From Vanessa cardui (taxonomy: Eukaryota; Arthropoda; Insecta; Lepidoptera; Nymphalidae): a stretch of DNA of 64,000 nt. The notes under the pieces were generated by a model. The model worked only from the letters and a program-made list of their open reading frames with translations, did no database searches and had not been told where the DNA came from. The position numbers and the translations under genes are program-made. Every line of letters starts with the position of its first letter. Position 1 is the stretch's first letter. This document shows, piece after piece, positions 47,972-59,120 of the stretch. The stretch covers positions 15,872,001-15,936,000 of the forward strand of contig NC_061154.1 in assembly GCF_905220365.1 (NCBI RefSeq), written 5' to 3'.

Positions 47972-49500
47972 AGCCCTACGATCATAGTTATTGCAGATAA
48001 TCACCGCATGCACTATTTTTCAAACTTGATATCATAAAGTGTTAAAATACATCATGGTATGAAAATTCAATGTATAACAGAATCTCTACATGTAATAAAA
48101 TCGTAACTAATCGAAATCTGTACATGGAAGATAATATTACTTAACGCAATATACCACATAAATATGATCTTTTTCTGTTTGTCTGTTTTTCAGTTTATCT
48201 GTTCGCTTGTTATCGCACTAATATACTGTAGTTACCTTGGGATACCATATAGCGTTCGTTTTATTAAAATCGCGAAGTTATGGAACAAGGGCTGATGAGG
48301 TTAAAACCTTTTTTAAAGACTTCCAAAGGTGTTACATTATGCCTTTGCATTTTAAAATAATGGTTTAGCATAAGTGATTGTTACTTAACGAGAAAGTTAA
48401 TTTATAACATCAAAAATGTAAAAACAAATCGTTTACATTATGTCTATTTAAATCATAATGAACATACATCTGTATATCATACTAAGTCCACTATATCGAA
48501 AGCTATATATATACATATATCACATTAAACAAAAAAAAATATGTTTGTTATTGCTTACACTCGGTTCATTAGAAATTGCCTTCTCTTTATATTATGTATT
48601 AACAACGTTCGAGAATAATTCGATGACACACCAATTGTTATTAAAAATCCTATATTAATTCATAAAGTAATAAAAAATAAGTATATATAATATTGTATAA
48701 AATCATATATAACAGAAAGAGACAGATAGATAGATAGAGAGAGAGAAAGAGAGGGGGAGGAAGATGTCGTCTGGACGTAAGGAAATACCGTGTGTGGGAC
48801 CACATGTTTTCGCGTTAATTTCTAACGTAATAATAAAGTAATTTATTACGAAATGTATTGATTTAAAAATCGATTTTATAAATCTGGAAAAATTGTTAAA
48901 TTCAACACGACTACTCTCTTAAATCAGCCCCACTTTGATTCATTTTAAAAAGGGCAGGACGTTGCAAATTATTCCACGTTTATAGCAATTATAAAACATC
49001 AATCATTGCGTATGAAATAAGCGATTACCGAGATGGATTACATAACTTTACACACACTCATTAGTAAGCTATTACAGCAACAATCCACATAGCGTCCACA
49101 TAGCGTCAATCTGAAAATATACGCTTTATTACCTCAATTATGTATTCAAGGTTGTCTAGACTATAACACTGTATCTCTTACCTGAATTTCAAGTTACCTT
49201 AAAATATCATACGATATAAAAAACATCATATATTTTGTACGTAAAAGCTCCGTCAATGATTATTTTAAACGATTTAGTGTTATATTATATAAATATTAAT
49301 TTAAATATCATCTTCAATTATATTTTTTATTAAATAGGATTTTTTAATTACTACTATATATATATAGAATATGGTTTAAATAACGTAAGTTATGATCGCT
49401 TTTCAAATCAATATTATGTTAAAAAGTGTTACATTTAATGTATATTAACGTATATTCAAAACCCATGTTCCTTTAAAGTCAGTTGTCGTTTAAGGGTAAG
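47972..49500. other. AT-rich region upstream of the 49.5-kb promoter
   Basis: A GATA/GA-rich simple repeat lies at about 48718-48765. No other repeat or exon recognised. Confidence 0.4.
48718..48765. repeat. GA-rich simple repeat
   Basis: GACAGATAGATAGATAGAGA followed by GAGAGAAAGAGAGGGGGAGG. GAGA runs upstream of insect promoters can bind GAGA factor; here it lies about 0.8 kb before the candidate start. Confidence 0.75.
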
Positions 49501-49522
49501 CGATGTTCGGATAGTGAAGATG

Positions 49523-49549
49523 TATAAGGGTTGTTAAGGGCAGGTCAGT
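49523..49549 (+). promoter_or_regulatory. Core promoter: TATA-like box and TCAGT initiator
   Basis: TATAAG at 49523-49528 lies 22 bases upstream of TCAGT at 49545-49549 (context GGTCAGTGACGG), a normal TATA-to-initiator distance. The next 80 bases are strongly GC-rich with no ATG before 49626. Together with the exon downstream this is the best-supported promoter in the window. Confidence 0.65.
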
Positions 49550-49625
49550 GACGGCTCGCGTTCGCTCGGCGCGCTGCCGGCAGTTCGTAGAGAGAGGCCG
49601 AGACGCGCGGAGCGGTCGCGCGATC

Positions 49626-49720
49626 ATGGCGCGCGAATACCCGCGCGTTCATGAATTCTATCTCCAACTACACGATTTGCAAACACCACCACCACACTAC
49701 CACTACCCGTATGAAATACA
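49626..49720 (+). CDS. First coding exon of an unidentified gene
   Basis: ATG in GCGATCATGGC context, the first ATG after the initiator, opens a frame of 31 codons plus two bases: MAREYPRVHEFYLQLHD, then LQTPPPHYHYPYEI, ending at a consensus donor CA|GTAAGT (49721). The peptide has a basic start, an aromatic/Leu stretch and a Pro/His/Tyr-rich end, no signal peptide and no known domain. High GC and the promoter elements set it apart from the surrounding AT-rich DNA. No second exon was found up to the window end, so the first intron is probably over 14 kb, as is common for developmental regulators. I do not recognise the family. Confidence 0.6.
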
Positions 49721-50439
49721 GTAAGTTAAACGTATTATCGACAATATTCGTTCGTAAATACGACTACTTATGTATATTTTGTTTCTGTTACAAACCGCGA
49801 AAATTTAAATAATTTTCAATTGTGCGTTATAAACGGTTTTAAATAAGCCGCCGTTTTTATTCTGTGTCGATGAAAGAATAATGAAAAGTTCTTAACTGCG
49901 AAATTATGCTAAAATTTTGTCAAAAGTTAGCGCGATAAATGACTTTTAAATATATTTTTATTAGGTACGTAAAGTTACGATGAATTTAGTGATGGATATA
50001 AGTATTGTTTTTTGTGGCGTGTTGTATGTTAATTCCGCATTACAAGAAGGAATGTGTCCCAAGATGAATGCAACAAGTACGAAAGGACCGTAAGGTGGTA
50101 AAGTGTGAAAGAAGCCTAACATTAATAAGCCTCTTTCCGCTAATTCGATTAGTGTTTCCATTACTTTAAGTCTGTGCTTTGAAACGTACAAGCCTTATTG
50201 AAAATAGATTCGAGTTTTTGCATGTGGAAAATTGCGTTTGTGGTGACAACTATTATTGCAAACTTTGATTTAATTTACGCTCACGTTGGGCACATAGTTG
50301 CCATGGCCTGATTTATTTTTATATTAATATATTAAGAATTAAAAAAGTTTTTATTTGATATTTCAATTTCATATAAATAGTTAAATAAAATCAGTTTAAA
50401 GATATGGCGCAGAGTACGTAAATCGTAAACAAATAATTC
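49721..50439 (+). other. Start of long first intron
   Basis: AT-rich sequence directly after the donor. The open minus frame at 49961-50191 has no recognised features. Confidence 0.45.
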
Positions 50440-50636
50440 AGGTTCCAACCTCATGCACATGGATGCACATGTGGCTGAATATTATCGGGCACATGCAGGT
50501 ATTTTTCACGGTGTTATCCTTCACCGTAACACGTGAGATGAATAATTATAAAACCAAATTATCCGCATTCGAACTTAGTGTTGCTAGCCCGGCTTTGGAT
50601 CCACAATATCCGGTTAGAATTCACGTTTTCTAAGAG
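50440..50636 (-). repeat. Strongly decayed tRNA SINE
   Basis: Scattered matches in the right order (CACATGTGGCTGAAT, ACATGCAGGT, CACGTGAGATGAATAATTAT, CCGGTTAGAATTCACG). The oldest copy of the family in the window. Confidence 0.6.
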
Positions 50637-51519
50637 CACGTGAAATACGAAAATACTTACGGTTGTTTAATTAAACAAATTAAATAAAAAGTGTTAAAAT
50701 TTCCCATAACATAAACTGTTCTAAAAATTTTACATAAACACTGTCCTCGAGCACCTGTATTTATTTCGTAAGTGTAAACAACTGACGTTGTCCTCACTTC
50801 AAGTTACTCAATTCTTTAAAAGAAAAATTAAACTTTTTTAAACTTGAATATTTTCTAGATATTCTGCCTCGTCTTTCTCACCTGCTATGATTCTAACTTC
50901 GAAGAAACTTTGTTTGTGTTGTTGTGTTCGAGTGTACAGGTTAAGTTATACGTTGTAACTTAACGTTAAGTTAGCATTGTATTACCGATGGTACGACGCG
51001 TACCGTTTGTATATCTGTATAAAATCTTCAGTATTTTGTATGTGTTTTGTAAGTAATAAAGTTGCAAGTTTCCTAATTTATTTTTATCTTTCCTATTTAA
51101 TATTGGATATAGTTTTATAGTAAAGATTCAGTGGGTGGAACACACTGAATCCGACACATACTCCTGTATCTAGATATGTTGAAATAAGTCTTTTTAAACT
51201 GGAGGAGAAATAATCTAAAAATACTGAATGAATTTCCAATGTTTCCACTAAGTAGACCTCTATCCGTCTGTGAAGCTTTCTGACTAATAAGGCTTTAGTA
51301 CAAGATCATATATTACGAGAGTTTTTATAGATGATTTGAACTTAAGTAGCGGTGGTATTATATAATTCAAACTGAAGTTCAATTATTTACTAGTGAAAAT
51401 GCTATATATGTAGTAACTACCTGAAATATGCTCTTATAGACAGTATATTTATTTATAGTATTATCTTCATCTGCATCATGATAAAAACTCTCGCTCCAGA
51501 CAATATGCAATCAACTCGG
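50637..51519. other. Intronic spacer, nothing recognised
   Basis: AT-rich; no exon or repeat supportable. Confidence 0.35.
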
Positions 51520-51735
51520 TGATAAGGCTTTGTGCAGGACAGTCGCTGTGGGTACAACATACTCATTTGTAATGCTACCGTTATACAGAAATACTTTATT
51601 ATACTGTGTTTTGAATTCTAAGCGAGCGAGTGTAAGTTTTAATTCTCGTGTATATAATAGTTCACATTTCCTACAGAGTCAATATCTTTGAACGGGTATG
51701 TGACCGCTTATCATCGGTTTATCATCCAATCACAA
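51520..51735 (+). repeat. Decayed copy of interspersed repeat family B
   Basis: Keeps AAGGCTTTGTGCAGG, a GAGCGAGTGTAAG-like piece, and TGTGACCGCTTATCATC in the family order. Confidence 0.5.
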
Positions 51736-52326
51736 ATAATCAATGTATTTTCTAGTTGAGCAAATATCTTTCGCCGAAAGTTTTCATTAAACTTTCAGTC
51801 AAAATAAAAAAGAAGTATTCGAATTTTAAATGTTTTGTCAGATAATCTCGTATAATTTATTTCAACAGTAATGTAAACTCAAAACAGTTTGAAATGGCTT
51901 TAAATATCAAACAATTATATTCGACAAATCATTCAGGAATTGATATTTTTTCGCAAGTTATCATTATATGAAATTGATAATTCTAATATAATTTCTAAAT
52001 AAATAAGTTTAAATAATGTCTGTATTTCTGCGAGGCAGTGTGGGCCAGCTTAAGTGCTTACAATTTTATACAGAATTATAGAGTAGGTGACAATAGGCGG
52101 GAACTAAAACACTAAGGACAGCATTCCAAGAATTGAAGAATTTGTTTGGCTAAGCAATCCTCTGTCAGATTATCGAATACTTTTTTTTATTGATGTATGA
52201 AATTCACTTCGTTAATACCAAATGCATAGGATAAATTTGTATAAAGTGTTCCCGTATATGTTCTTAACAACCTGATTTTACAAATTAAGTATCGATAGAA
52301 GCATCCCGAGCGCCTTGTTTATGCCT

Positions 52327-52380
52327 TGTTCCACATTTAAACGTTATAGCATTATAGCATTTTCGTTTAAATGTGGAACA
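52327..52380. repeat. Perfect 17-bp inverted repeat, 20-base loop
   Basis: Arms TGTTCCACATTTAAACG (52327-52343) and its complement (52364-52380). The loop contains a doubled ATAGCATT word. Flanks are also loosely complementary (TATGCC / GGCATA). Confidence 0.7.
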
Positions 52381-52494
52381 TGACAAAGGGCATACAATCT
52401 TGTAACAACTGAAGAAGCTTATGATTTTCTCTTAACGGTTGGCCTGATGTTGTTAAATTTTTTTATTTGTGTATTCCCATGACTTAGTCGGGAC

Positions 52495-52508
52495 CCAGTA
52501 GGTGGCGC
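52495..52508 (+). promoter_or_regulatory. Perfect match to the CTCF core consensus
   Basis: CCAGTAGGTGGCGC fits CCASYAGRKGGCRS at all 14 positions. It is in AT-rich intronic sequence 2.8 kb downstream of the promoter at 49.5 kb. Insect CTCF recognises a very similar core. Confidence 0.45.
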
Positions 52509-52869
52509 TGCTGTAAGAAAATAAAGAAAATTATTAATTTACCTAGAAAAAGTCGCCTGGTAGCCAGTTTTATATACCCATGGGTCTTTTCCTTTCCTTT
52601 GTTCATAATCCCAATCTATTGATTTTATAAGTTAATGAGGATATTAGTGATTTGTTGATGAATAAATTGTACTGACTCCTCGGTAAACTTCAGAAAAAAA
52701 AACCAGGAATCCTCTGAATATAAAAATTTCGGACAACAATTTTTCCTTGTTTCGTAATGTTCGGAGCGCAAATTTTTCCGTAGCCGACGCGGATTTAGTT
52801 TTAAAACTTATGTTTGTATGTTAAGAAAAGTTAGTCACTCAGAGAACGAGGTACATAGTTTATCGTTGG

Positions 52870-53060
52870 CAGGGTTTTGTTCAAGTGCGTCTGGATAAAT
52901 AACTGCGAGTCATGTTAGTCACGCCATCATCGTCGCTTTGTATTATGTTCTGGTTTAAAGACACAAGCGCTGTAATTAAAGGCACAAGGGACATGGCGTC
53001 TTTGACGCGGTAGGCGATGCAACGCGTAAGGTGCCCAAGGGGTGACCTATTTACCTTAAC
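52870..53060 (+). repeat. Decayed copy of interspersed repeat family B
   Basis: Keeps GGGTTTTGTTCAAGTGCGTC, GTTCTGGTTTAAAG and AAAGGCACAAGGGACATGGC in the family order. Confidence 0.55.
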
Positions 53061-53680
53061 CTTTCTTAGGTCAGTAGGTACCTAATAGATATTTAACAGA
53101 AACATGTGTTAGTTTTACTAGTTATTTCAATCTATTTCATCATTAAGGAATATTTTTAAATAGTGATAATTCATCGTTTTTTTAATTTTTTTAATGTAGG
53201 AGGTCGTATGAAAGTAAATACTGCGTAATGTACAACTACATTATATTGACACGGATTGTGTTTTATGAGAAATAACTTATATTAGTGGTCATATGACAAT
53301 TAATATTTTTGTTTTAGTTTTTTATACTCACAATGGTATAGGTTATTGTGTATAAATGTTACATAATCTATACTAATATTATAAATTCGAATATAACTAT
53401 GTATGTCTGTTACGCTTTCAAAGGTAAACAATAGAATAGATTTTGATGAAATTTTATATGAAACAAATTGATTTTTATTCGATCGATTCGATTAAAACAG
53501 TCGCTACGGCGTTTTTGAGAGGAGTTAGTGTTAAAAGAACATTACAATATTATTGAAAATAATTTCTAAAATATGTGCATCGGAATAACTCTAATTAGAA
53601 TATACTGATCTCTGAATACCAAGATGATATGATACCATGAATTACCAGGAAAAGCGTGTGAGGGTCGCGATGTAAAAAAG

Positions 53681-53990
53681 AGTAACAGCCTGTAAATTTT
53701 CCACTGCTGGGATAGGCTCCTCTTCCTTTAAGGAGAGGGTTTGGAACATATTCCACCACGCTGTTCCAATGCGGGTTGGTGGAATGCACATGTGGCAGAA
53801 TTTCGATGAAATTAGACACATGCAGGTTTCCTCACAATGTTTTTCTTCACCGCCGAGCACGAGATGAATTATAAACAGAAATTAAGCACATATGCGTATG
53901 CACATATAAGTATAGTGGTGCTTGCCCGGGTTTGAACCCGCAATCATCGGTTAAGATGCACGCGTTCTAACCACTGGGCCATCTCAGCTC
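53681..53990 (-). repeat. tRNA SINE, near full length
   Basis: Plus reading AGTAACAGCCTGTAAATTTT ... GGGCCATCTCAGCTC. It has intact A and B boxes. Two overlapping minus frames (53595, 53642) lie inside it and are not genes. Confidence 0.88.
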
Positions 53991-54251
53991 TTACTACTTA
54001 ATACGCATAAATAATGATATAAGATAATTTCAAACAATATTACCCGAACGTCATATGGCGACGTTTTCTTTGTAATGCCTAGTTGAAAATTCTTTAAAAT
54101 CAACGTATATAAAACTTGATCAGCGTTGCAGTTTCAGTATATACTATTGCTATTCGTAGTTTCACTCGCTTTCAATTCAATTTGGTATGACGTGACATGT
54201 TTGAATGTCATCTTCTTGCTACAGATTAGTGTATAGGATTTGAAATATAAT

Positions 54252-54565
54252 ACGACACAACTCAGATGTAGCATCGGCAACTGCAATGAAACCGATTACT
54301 GCCAATTCACACAATCAATAGAAACAGTTCCCTATCGCGCCATTCGACGCTATTCGTCGCTATAGATTCTTTCGTCAGTTCAACCACGACGACGCGACGT
54401 CAAATTGACGAATATATTAGGTCATACGATATTACAAGTTATTACGTTTGTGTAAAGATCATATTCACGTAAGAAATAAATATTAATAATTTGAGATAGC
54501 GTACTTAATTCGGATTAGATCGGTTTTACGAATTTTGCCGATGCTACATCTAAGTTGTGTCGTAC
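54252..54565. mobile_element. MITE-like element with imperfect terminal inverted repeats
   Basis: TACGACACAACTCAGATGTA at the left (from 54252) is inverted at the right end (TACATCTAAGTTGTGTCGTA, ending 54565), and the match extends inward through GCATCGGCAA and an AAACCGAT word, about 45-50 bp per arm with mismatches. The centre contains a GC-rich piece (TATCGCGCCATTCGACGC). No transposase. The target duplication is not clear (flanks are AATA/CTATTA). Confidence 0.7.
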
Positions 54566-54569
54566 TATT

Positions 54570-56370
54570 ACCATTTAAATCAAGAATCTTTTTTTTTACA
54601 GAGTTTTCTAATATTAAAATTTCAATTCCGATAAACACGGTGAGCGGTTCTTGTTTTTTTTTTTTCATGAAATAAATAGATATTGGAACTCTTTGGTAAA
54701 TAATCATTATGAAATATTAAGAGGCTTTTAATTTTTTCTTCATATTTAAATGGGAACAAACGGGAACGTACTTAAACTAAAAACGAAACTGAATCGGTTC
54801 AAAAATGGCGGGAGGTTTGAGGTATTTTTATGAAGTCTGTTGAAAATATAGATTTACTCCGGTTAAGTTTCGACATCGACGTCCAATAATGGGATTAAGA
54901 CTTTTTTTCTTTACGCGTACGGTTCAAATTACTTTGCCCTAATATTGTACATAACAACATCTATATATATTTATATATAGTTTTAGTTATTTTAATTATA
55001 ACGATATACATTGATACCTACGTGTTGAATCTTTACGATCTTTCACTACATACTCATTCCTTATATACGCTATCCATATTTCTAGTTTTAGTTGTAGGCT
55101 TTCGTTATAGATGGTGATTGTTCTCAAAATTCTGATGATGCCTAAATAATGGAATTAAAATTAAAATTTAATTTAATTTAATTAAAAAAAATTTATTGTA
55201 AGTATATATTTTGTATTCGATGATATGTAGTTTTCTGTAAAATTAAATTGATTGCGACATTTTTGTATTGCGTTTCTAAATGTTTATATACAAAATTATT
55301 TTTACTTACACATTTTTTATTAAACATTTTTTATTTGGTGTCTTGAAAATAAAAAGCTGTCGTTGTTATAATGATCAATGGAAAGGATAGTAGCTTTAAT
55401 TTTTTTTTTTCATTTTAATGAATTAGAATCTGTATGATGAAACCAACAGATTATATAAATAACTTATTACATTAAGTAACCCAAAGTCGAAAAATTTTAC
55501 AATTATTTAAAAGCGTGGATAGCTGAAATGAATTTAATTTTGTTTCTATTAGCTGCTTTCATGTACGAGTAAGACATTAATGGCAAAATTATTTTAATTA
55601 CATTGGAAAATAATTTGGTAAGATTACTAAAGGAATCATCGGCTTATTTTTCTAGAATGTAGTTGTTATCTATTTTGTCAGATATATTTACGTAATTTGT
55701 CACTGTCACCAAAGATATCAGTGCAGGACGAGACGTGCCACTTGGACGACCTGTGACACTTCGTCAAATATTAGATACAGGGCGTACGAGGTTTCCACGT
55801 TTCGTATTTATCAGTATCGCTCAATCGAGGAAGTCAACAACGCACACCTAGCTATCAGACTCAGCTTCGTAGGGTTAGAAAAATATCTAGTTAAAACGTT
55901 TAGGTATATAGTAATAGATATTTTCGAAATCAAGGTACATACTTCGTTCGGTACTTTTTTTATTAGTGTGACAGAAAGACAGCGGCAAAGAAACTATGTT
56001 TTATATCCATATTTTAATGTTATAAAATTATATCATGCTCGAACGTGTACACATTCTAATTAAGTTGGTTTGTAAATAGATTGGTGAAAAATATATCACA
56101 TAACTTTGAGTTCTCAGATGAAATTCATAAAATCTCAGTGTACATGCGCAAAATGAATGTAATATTTTAATCACGTACAAATAAAGATGCGAAAATATCA
56201 CCACTTTCGTATCGTAATGAAAAATAAAACGTACGTACGCACGTAGGGTTACCAGCCTTAAAGCCAGAACGACAACTTTAGCTGGAGATTTGGGTAAAAA
56301 AAACTAGACACTTATGTATCGTTTGTAATGAGACGACAACTATTTATGTGAAATTATATATCTTTATTTT
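54570..56370. other. Intronic spacer
   Basis: AT-rich; short runs of AATTTAATTTAATTTAATTA at about 55165. A GC-richer patch at 55720-55880 has no exon signature. Confidence 0.35.
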
Positions 56371-56669
56371 GAGTCGAGATGGCCCAGTGGTTAGAACGCG
56401 TGCATCTTAACCGATGATTGCGGGTTTCAAACCCAGGCAAGCACCGCTGATTCATGTGCTTAATTTGTCTTTATAATTCATCTCGTGCTCAGCGGTGAAG
56501 GAAAACATCGTGAGGTTCCCTGCATGTGACAAATTTCATAGAAATTCTGCCAAATGTGTATTCCACCCGCATTGGAAGAGCGTGGAATACGTTCCAAACC
56601 TTCTCCTCAAAGGGAGAGGAGGCCTTTAACCCAGCAGTGAGAATTTACAGGCTGTTGTTGTTGTTGTTA
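56371..56669 (+). repeat. tRNA SINE, near full-length reference copy
   Basis: Head GAGTCGAGATGGCCCAGTGG with A box at 56380-56390, B box GGTTTCAAACC at 56423-56433 (one extra T), body with GGAAAACATCGTGAGG, and a (TTG)n tail after TTTACAGGC. Best-preserved plus-strand copy of the main SINE family. Confidence 0.9.
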
Positions 56670-57270
56670 TACATCTTTAGTCATTTTTTTAAATTCACTT
56701 TGTTTCCAAATTGGTGGTGGTTCCAAACTAATGTTTTAAGAAAAAATGTATCACATATCTTTTTTATAGTGTCTGTTCAATCAATCAAAATGTAAAAATC
56801 CTAACAAAAACCCGATTGACCAGAAACGTCCTAAAACGCTTAAAAATCAGTTACGTACAACCCTAGACGTACGTACTACGGAATAAAGTTTGGTTCTTTT
56901 TATTTTACGGCGAATCCTGCAAAAACTGCTAATAATATTGACATTGAATTCGGTTATGGTTTCAAAGGACGTCTGTGTGTATTTCATGTGATATAGTTAA
57001 TTAACAACTTTGTGTGATGTACGAATGAAATATTGCTATGTGAGTTTTGTTGATCGTTTAATAATGTTTGCTTAAAGCAATACTGATTGTATGAGATATT
57101 TTGATTAAAAACATGTCTCGTTTTTCATTATAATCACTAGTGAAATGTGCTGGTTGTATGTGGAATGTTCTAGAAAGAAAATTCTGAGTTATTAAATGTC
57201 TTAGAACGAACTTGAAAGGTATCCCAGCTTTATCTCTTATGTTAAATCTATATCTGTTATGTTATAGTTT
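56670..57270. other. Intronic spacer, nothing recognised
   Basis: AT-rich; no repeat or exon. Confidence 0.35.
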
Positions 57271-57403
57271 ACAACAACAGCCTGTAAATTCGCACTACTG
57301 AGCTAAAGGCCTCCTCTCCCTTTGAAGAGTTTGGAACATATTCGACCACGCCGTTCCAATGCGGGTTGGTGGAATACACATGTGGCAGAATTTCTATGAA
57401 ATT
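57271..57403 (-). repeat. tRNA SINE, 3' half
   Basis: Minus copy holding the tail and distal body only (plus: ACAACAACAGCCTGTAAATT to GGCAGAATTTCTATGAAATT). It is 5' truncated relative to the element. Confidence 0.8.
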
Positions 57404-58080
57404 ATATTTTATAGTATTAATTATTAATTGCGAGTGTATAACTCTATGCGTTTCTGAGAGAAGGGGTCCAGACGGACAGACATAAAGAAAATGAAAAAGT
57501 CTTTGGGGTTTATTGGGGTTCCATTTTTCTTTTAAAGTTACGCTACCCTAAAAATATAGAACCTACGTTAAGTTCAGAAGTAAGTAACACATAGTGACTG
57601 TCTTCGAGGGCAATTCACTATATTTTAAAGTCCTGGCCACTAAATTACATTTCGGTGATGTAAAAAAAATTTTTTTTACATAAAGCAGAGCAAAAGCAGC
57701 TCTAGAAGTCTTGTGTACTGATGGCGTTCAAAGCGCGCCGAATTCCTTTGGACATATACATATATAATAATGAAAAAAATGGAACATTAATAATTTTTTA
57801 AGCTTATTTTCCGTTTAATGTTGTTTGAAAGTTTAGACGCATTACGAAAAACAAAACAGTGCATCTCTAATGGTTTCCATGGAAATTCGTGTTTAAAACT
57901 CGCTCGCTCACTCGATAACCTTATTAAAACGGGGCAAAGCTAATTCCACGCGAGGAGTGCTGCGAAAAATAATTAATATAAGTTACATATATGTCATTAC
58001 AATTTATTTAGAATAATATAATATCCTAAATATTAAATCTGTATCGGTATAAAAAAGACTATTTACCTACAGTGTTCATA
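57404..58080. other. Intronic spacer
   Basis: No exon. The GC-richer words near 57735 and 57900 have no supportable reading. Confidence 0.35.
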
Positions 58081-58435
58081 ATCAAAATAAATTTTATTCA
58101 AGTGGCCTTTTAAAAGCACTTTTGAATCGTTATTTAACAATTAAGTGAAGCTACCGCCGGTTCCGAAAGTAGATTCTACCGAGAAGAACAGGCAAGAAAC
58201 TCAGTAGTTACTCTTTTTCAACATTTAAAAAAATATAGTTATGTTAGTTAATATCTCCTGCCTGGAAATCAACAAGTATTAATTAATTAATATTAATTCC
58301 TTTTTATCATCTACAATTTTTTTTCTCTAATAATACTTTTTTTACAAATGTATTGTTTATAAACGATTTGAATTTACGAGACGGCAAAGTTAAAAATGTC
58401 TGCGGAATTTTAATTTCATTGTTCAATATATTCCT
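58081..58435 (-). mobile_element. LINE 3' UTR and last codons of ORF2
   Basis: Same element as 29671-30267: TTTTATTCAAGTGGCC, ACTTTTGAATCGTTATTTAA, GAAACTCAGTAGTTACTC. It retains only the end of the coding part (TTTGAATTTACGAGACGG region). Confidence 0.75.
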
Positions 58436-58452
58436 TGTAATTTTCTTGGAAT

Positions 58453-58646
58453 CTATATTAACATTATAGTTGTGAAAGTTACTCTGTCTGTCTGTTTGTC
58501 TGTCATTCTTTCACGAACAAACCACTAAACCGAGTTAGATGAAATTTGGTATGAAGTAAGCTTGATGTCCAAGGAAGGAGGCTATATGCCTAACACATGA
58601 CAACCAATCCCCTAAAACGCAAGCAAAGCCGCGAGCGACAACTAGT
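58453..58646 (+). repeat. Interspersed repeat (family A)
   Basis: Contains GTTACTCTGTCTGTCTGTTT, CGAACAAACCACTAAACCGA and ends GCGACAACTAGT; the best-preserved copy of this repeat here. It lies directly next to the LINE tail. Confidence 0.8.
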
Positions 58647-58829
58647 ATGACTATACTTGTAATGCAAAGTGTATATACTTTATACGTCTGGGTAGGATTT
58701 GTTTGTTTAACAGTTAGTAATGCCTCTTCATTGTCAACTCCCGTTCGGATGAATCGTAAATGTAACTACTATGTTAAGTGAAAAATATCGATCATCTTGA
58801 ATCGCTTAGTGAAATTATAATATATATAA

Positions 58830-59120
58830 GAGTGGAGATGGCTCAGTGGTATCGTAACCAATGATTTCGGGTTCAAACCCAGGCAAGCACCACTAGATAT
58901 ACATATATGTGCTTAATTTGTGTTTATAATTCATTTTGTGCTCGGTGGTGAAGAAAACATCGTGAGGAAACTTGCATGTGTTTAATTTCGTTTAAATTAT
59001 GTCACATGTGCATTCCACCAAGCCGCATTGAAACAGCGTGGTGGAATATGTTCCAAACACTCCTTAATGGAAGACGAGGCCTTAGCCCAGCGGTGGGAAA
59101 ATTACAGGCTGTTACTTTAA
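58830..59120 (+). repeat. tRNA SINE with a deletion between A and B boxes
   Basis: Head GAGATGGCTCAGTGG then GTATCGTAACC: about 13 bases of the head are missing. Tail ACAGGCTGTTACTTTAAT places it in the same subfamily as 32652-32947. Confidence 0.85.

Noticed and set aside
56371..56440. Possible functional tRNA gene in the main SINE
   Set aside because: Same reason: repeated many times with a shared non-tRNA body; the B box has an extra base.
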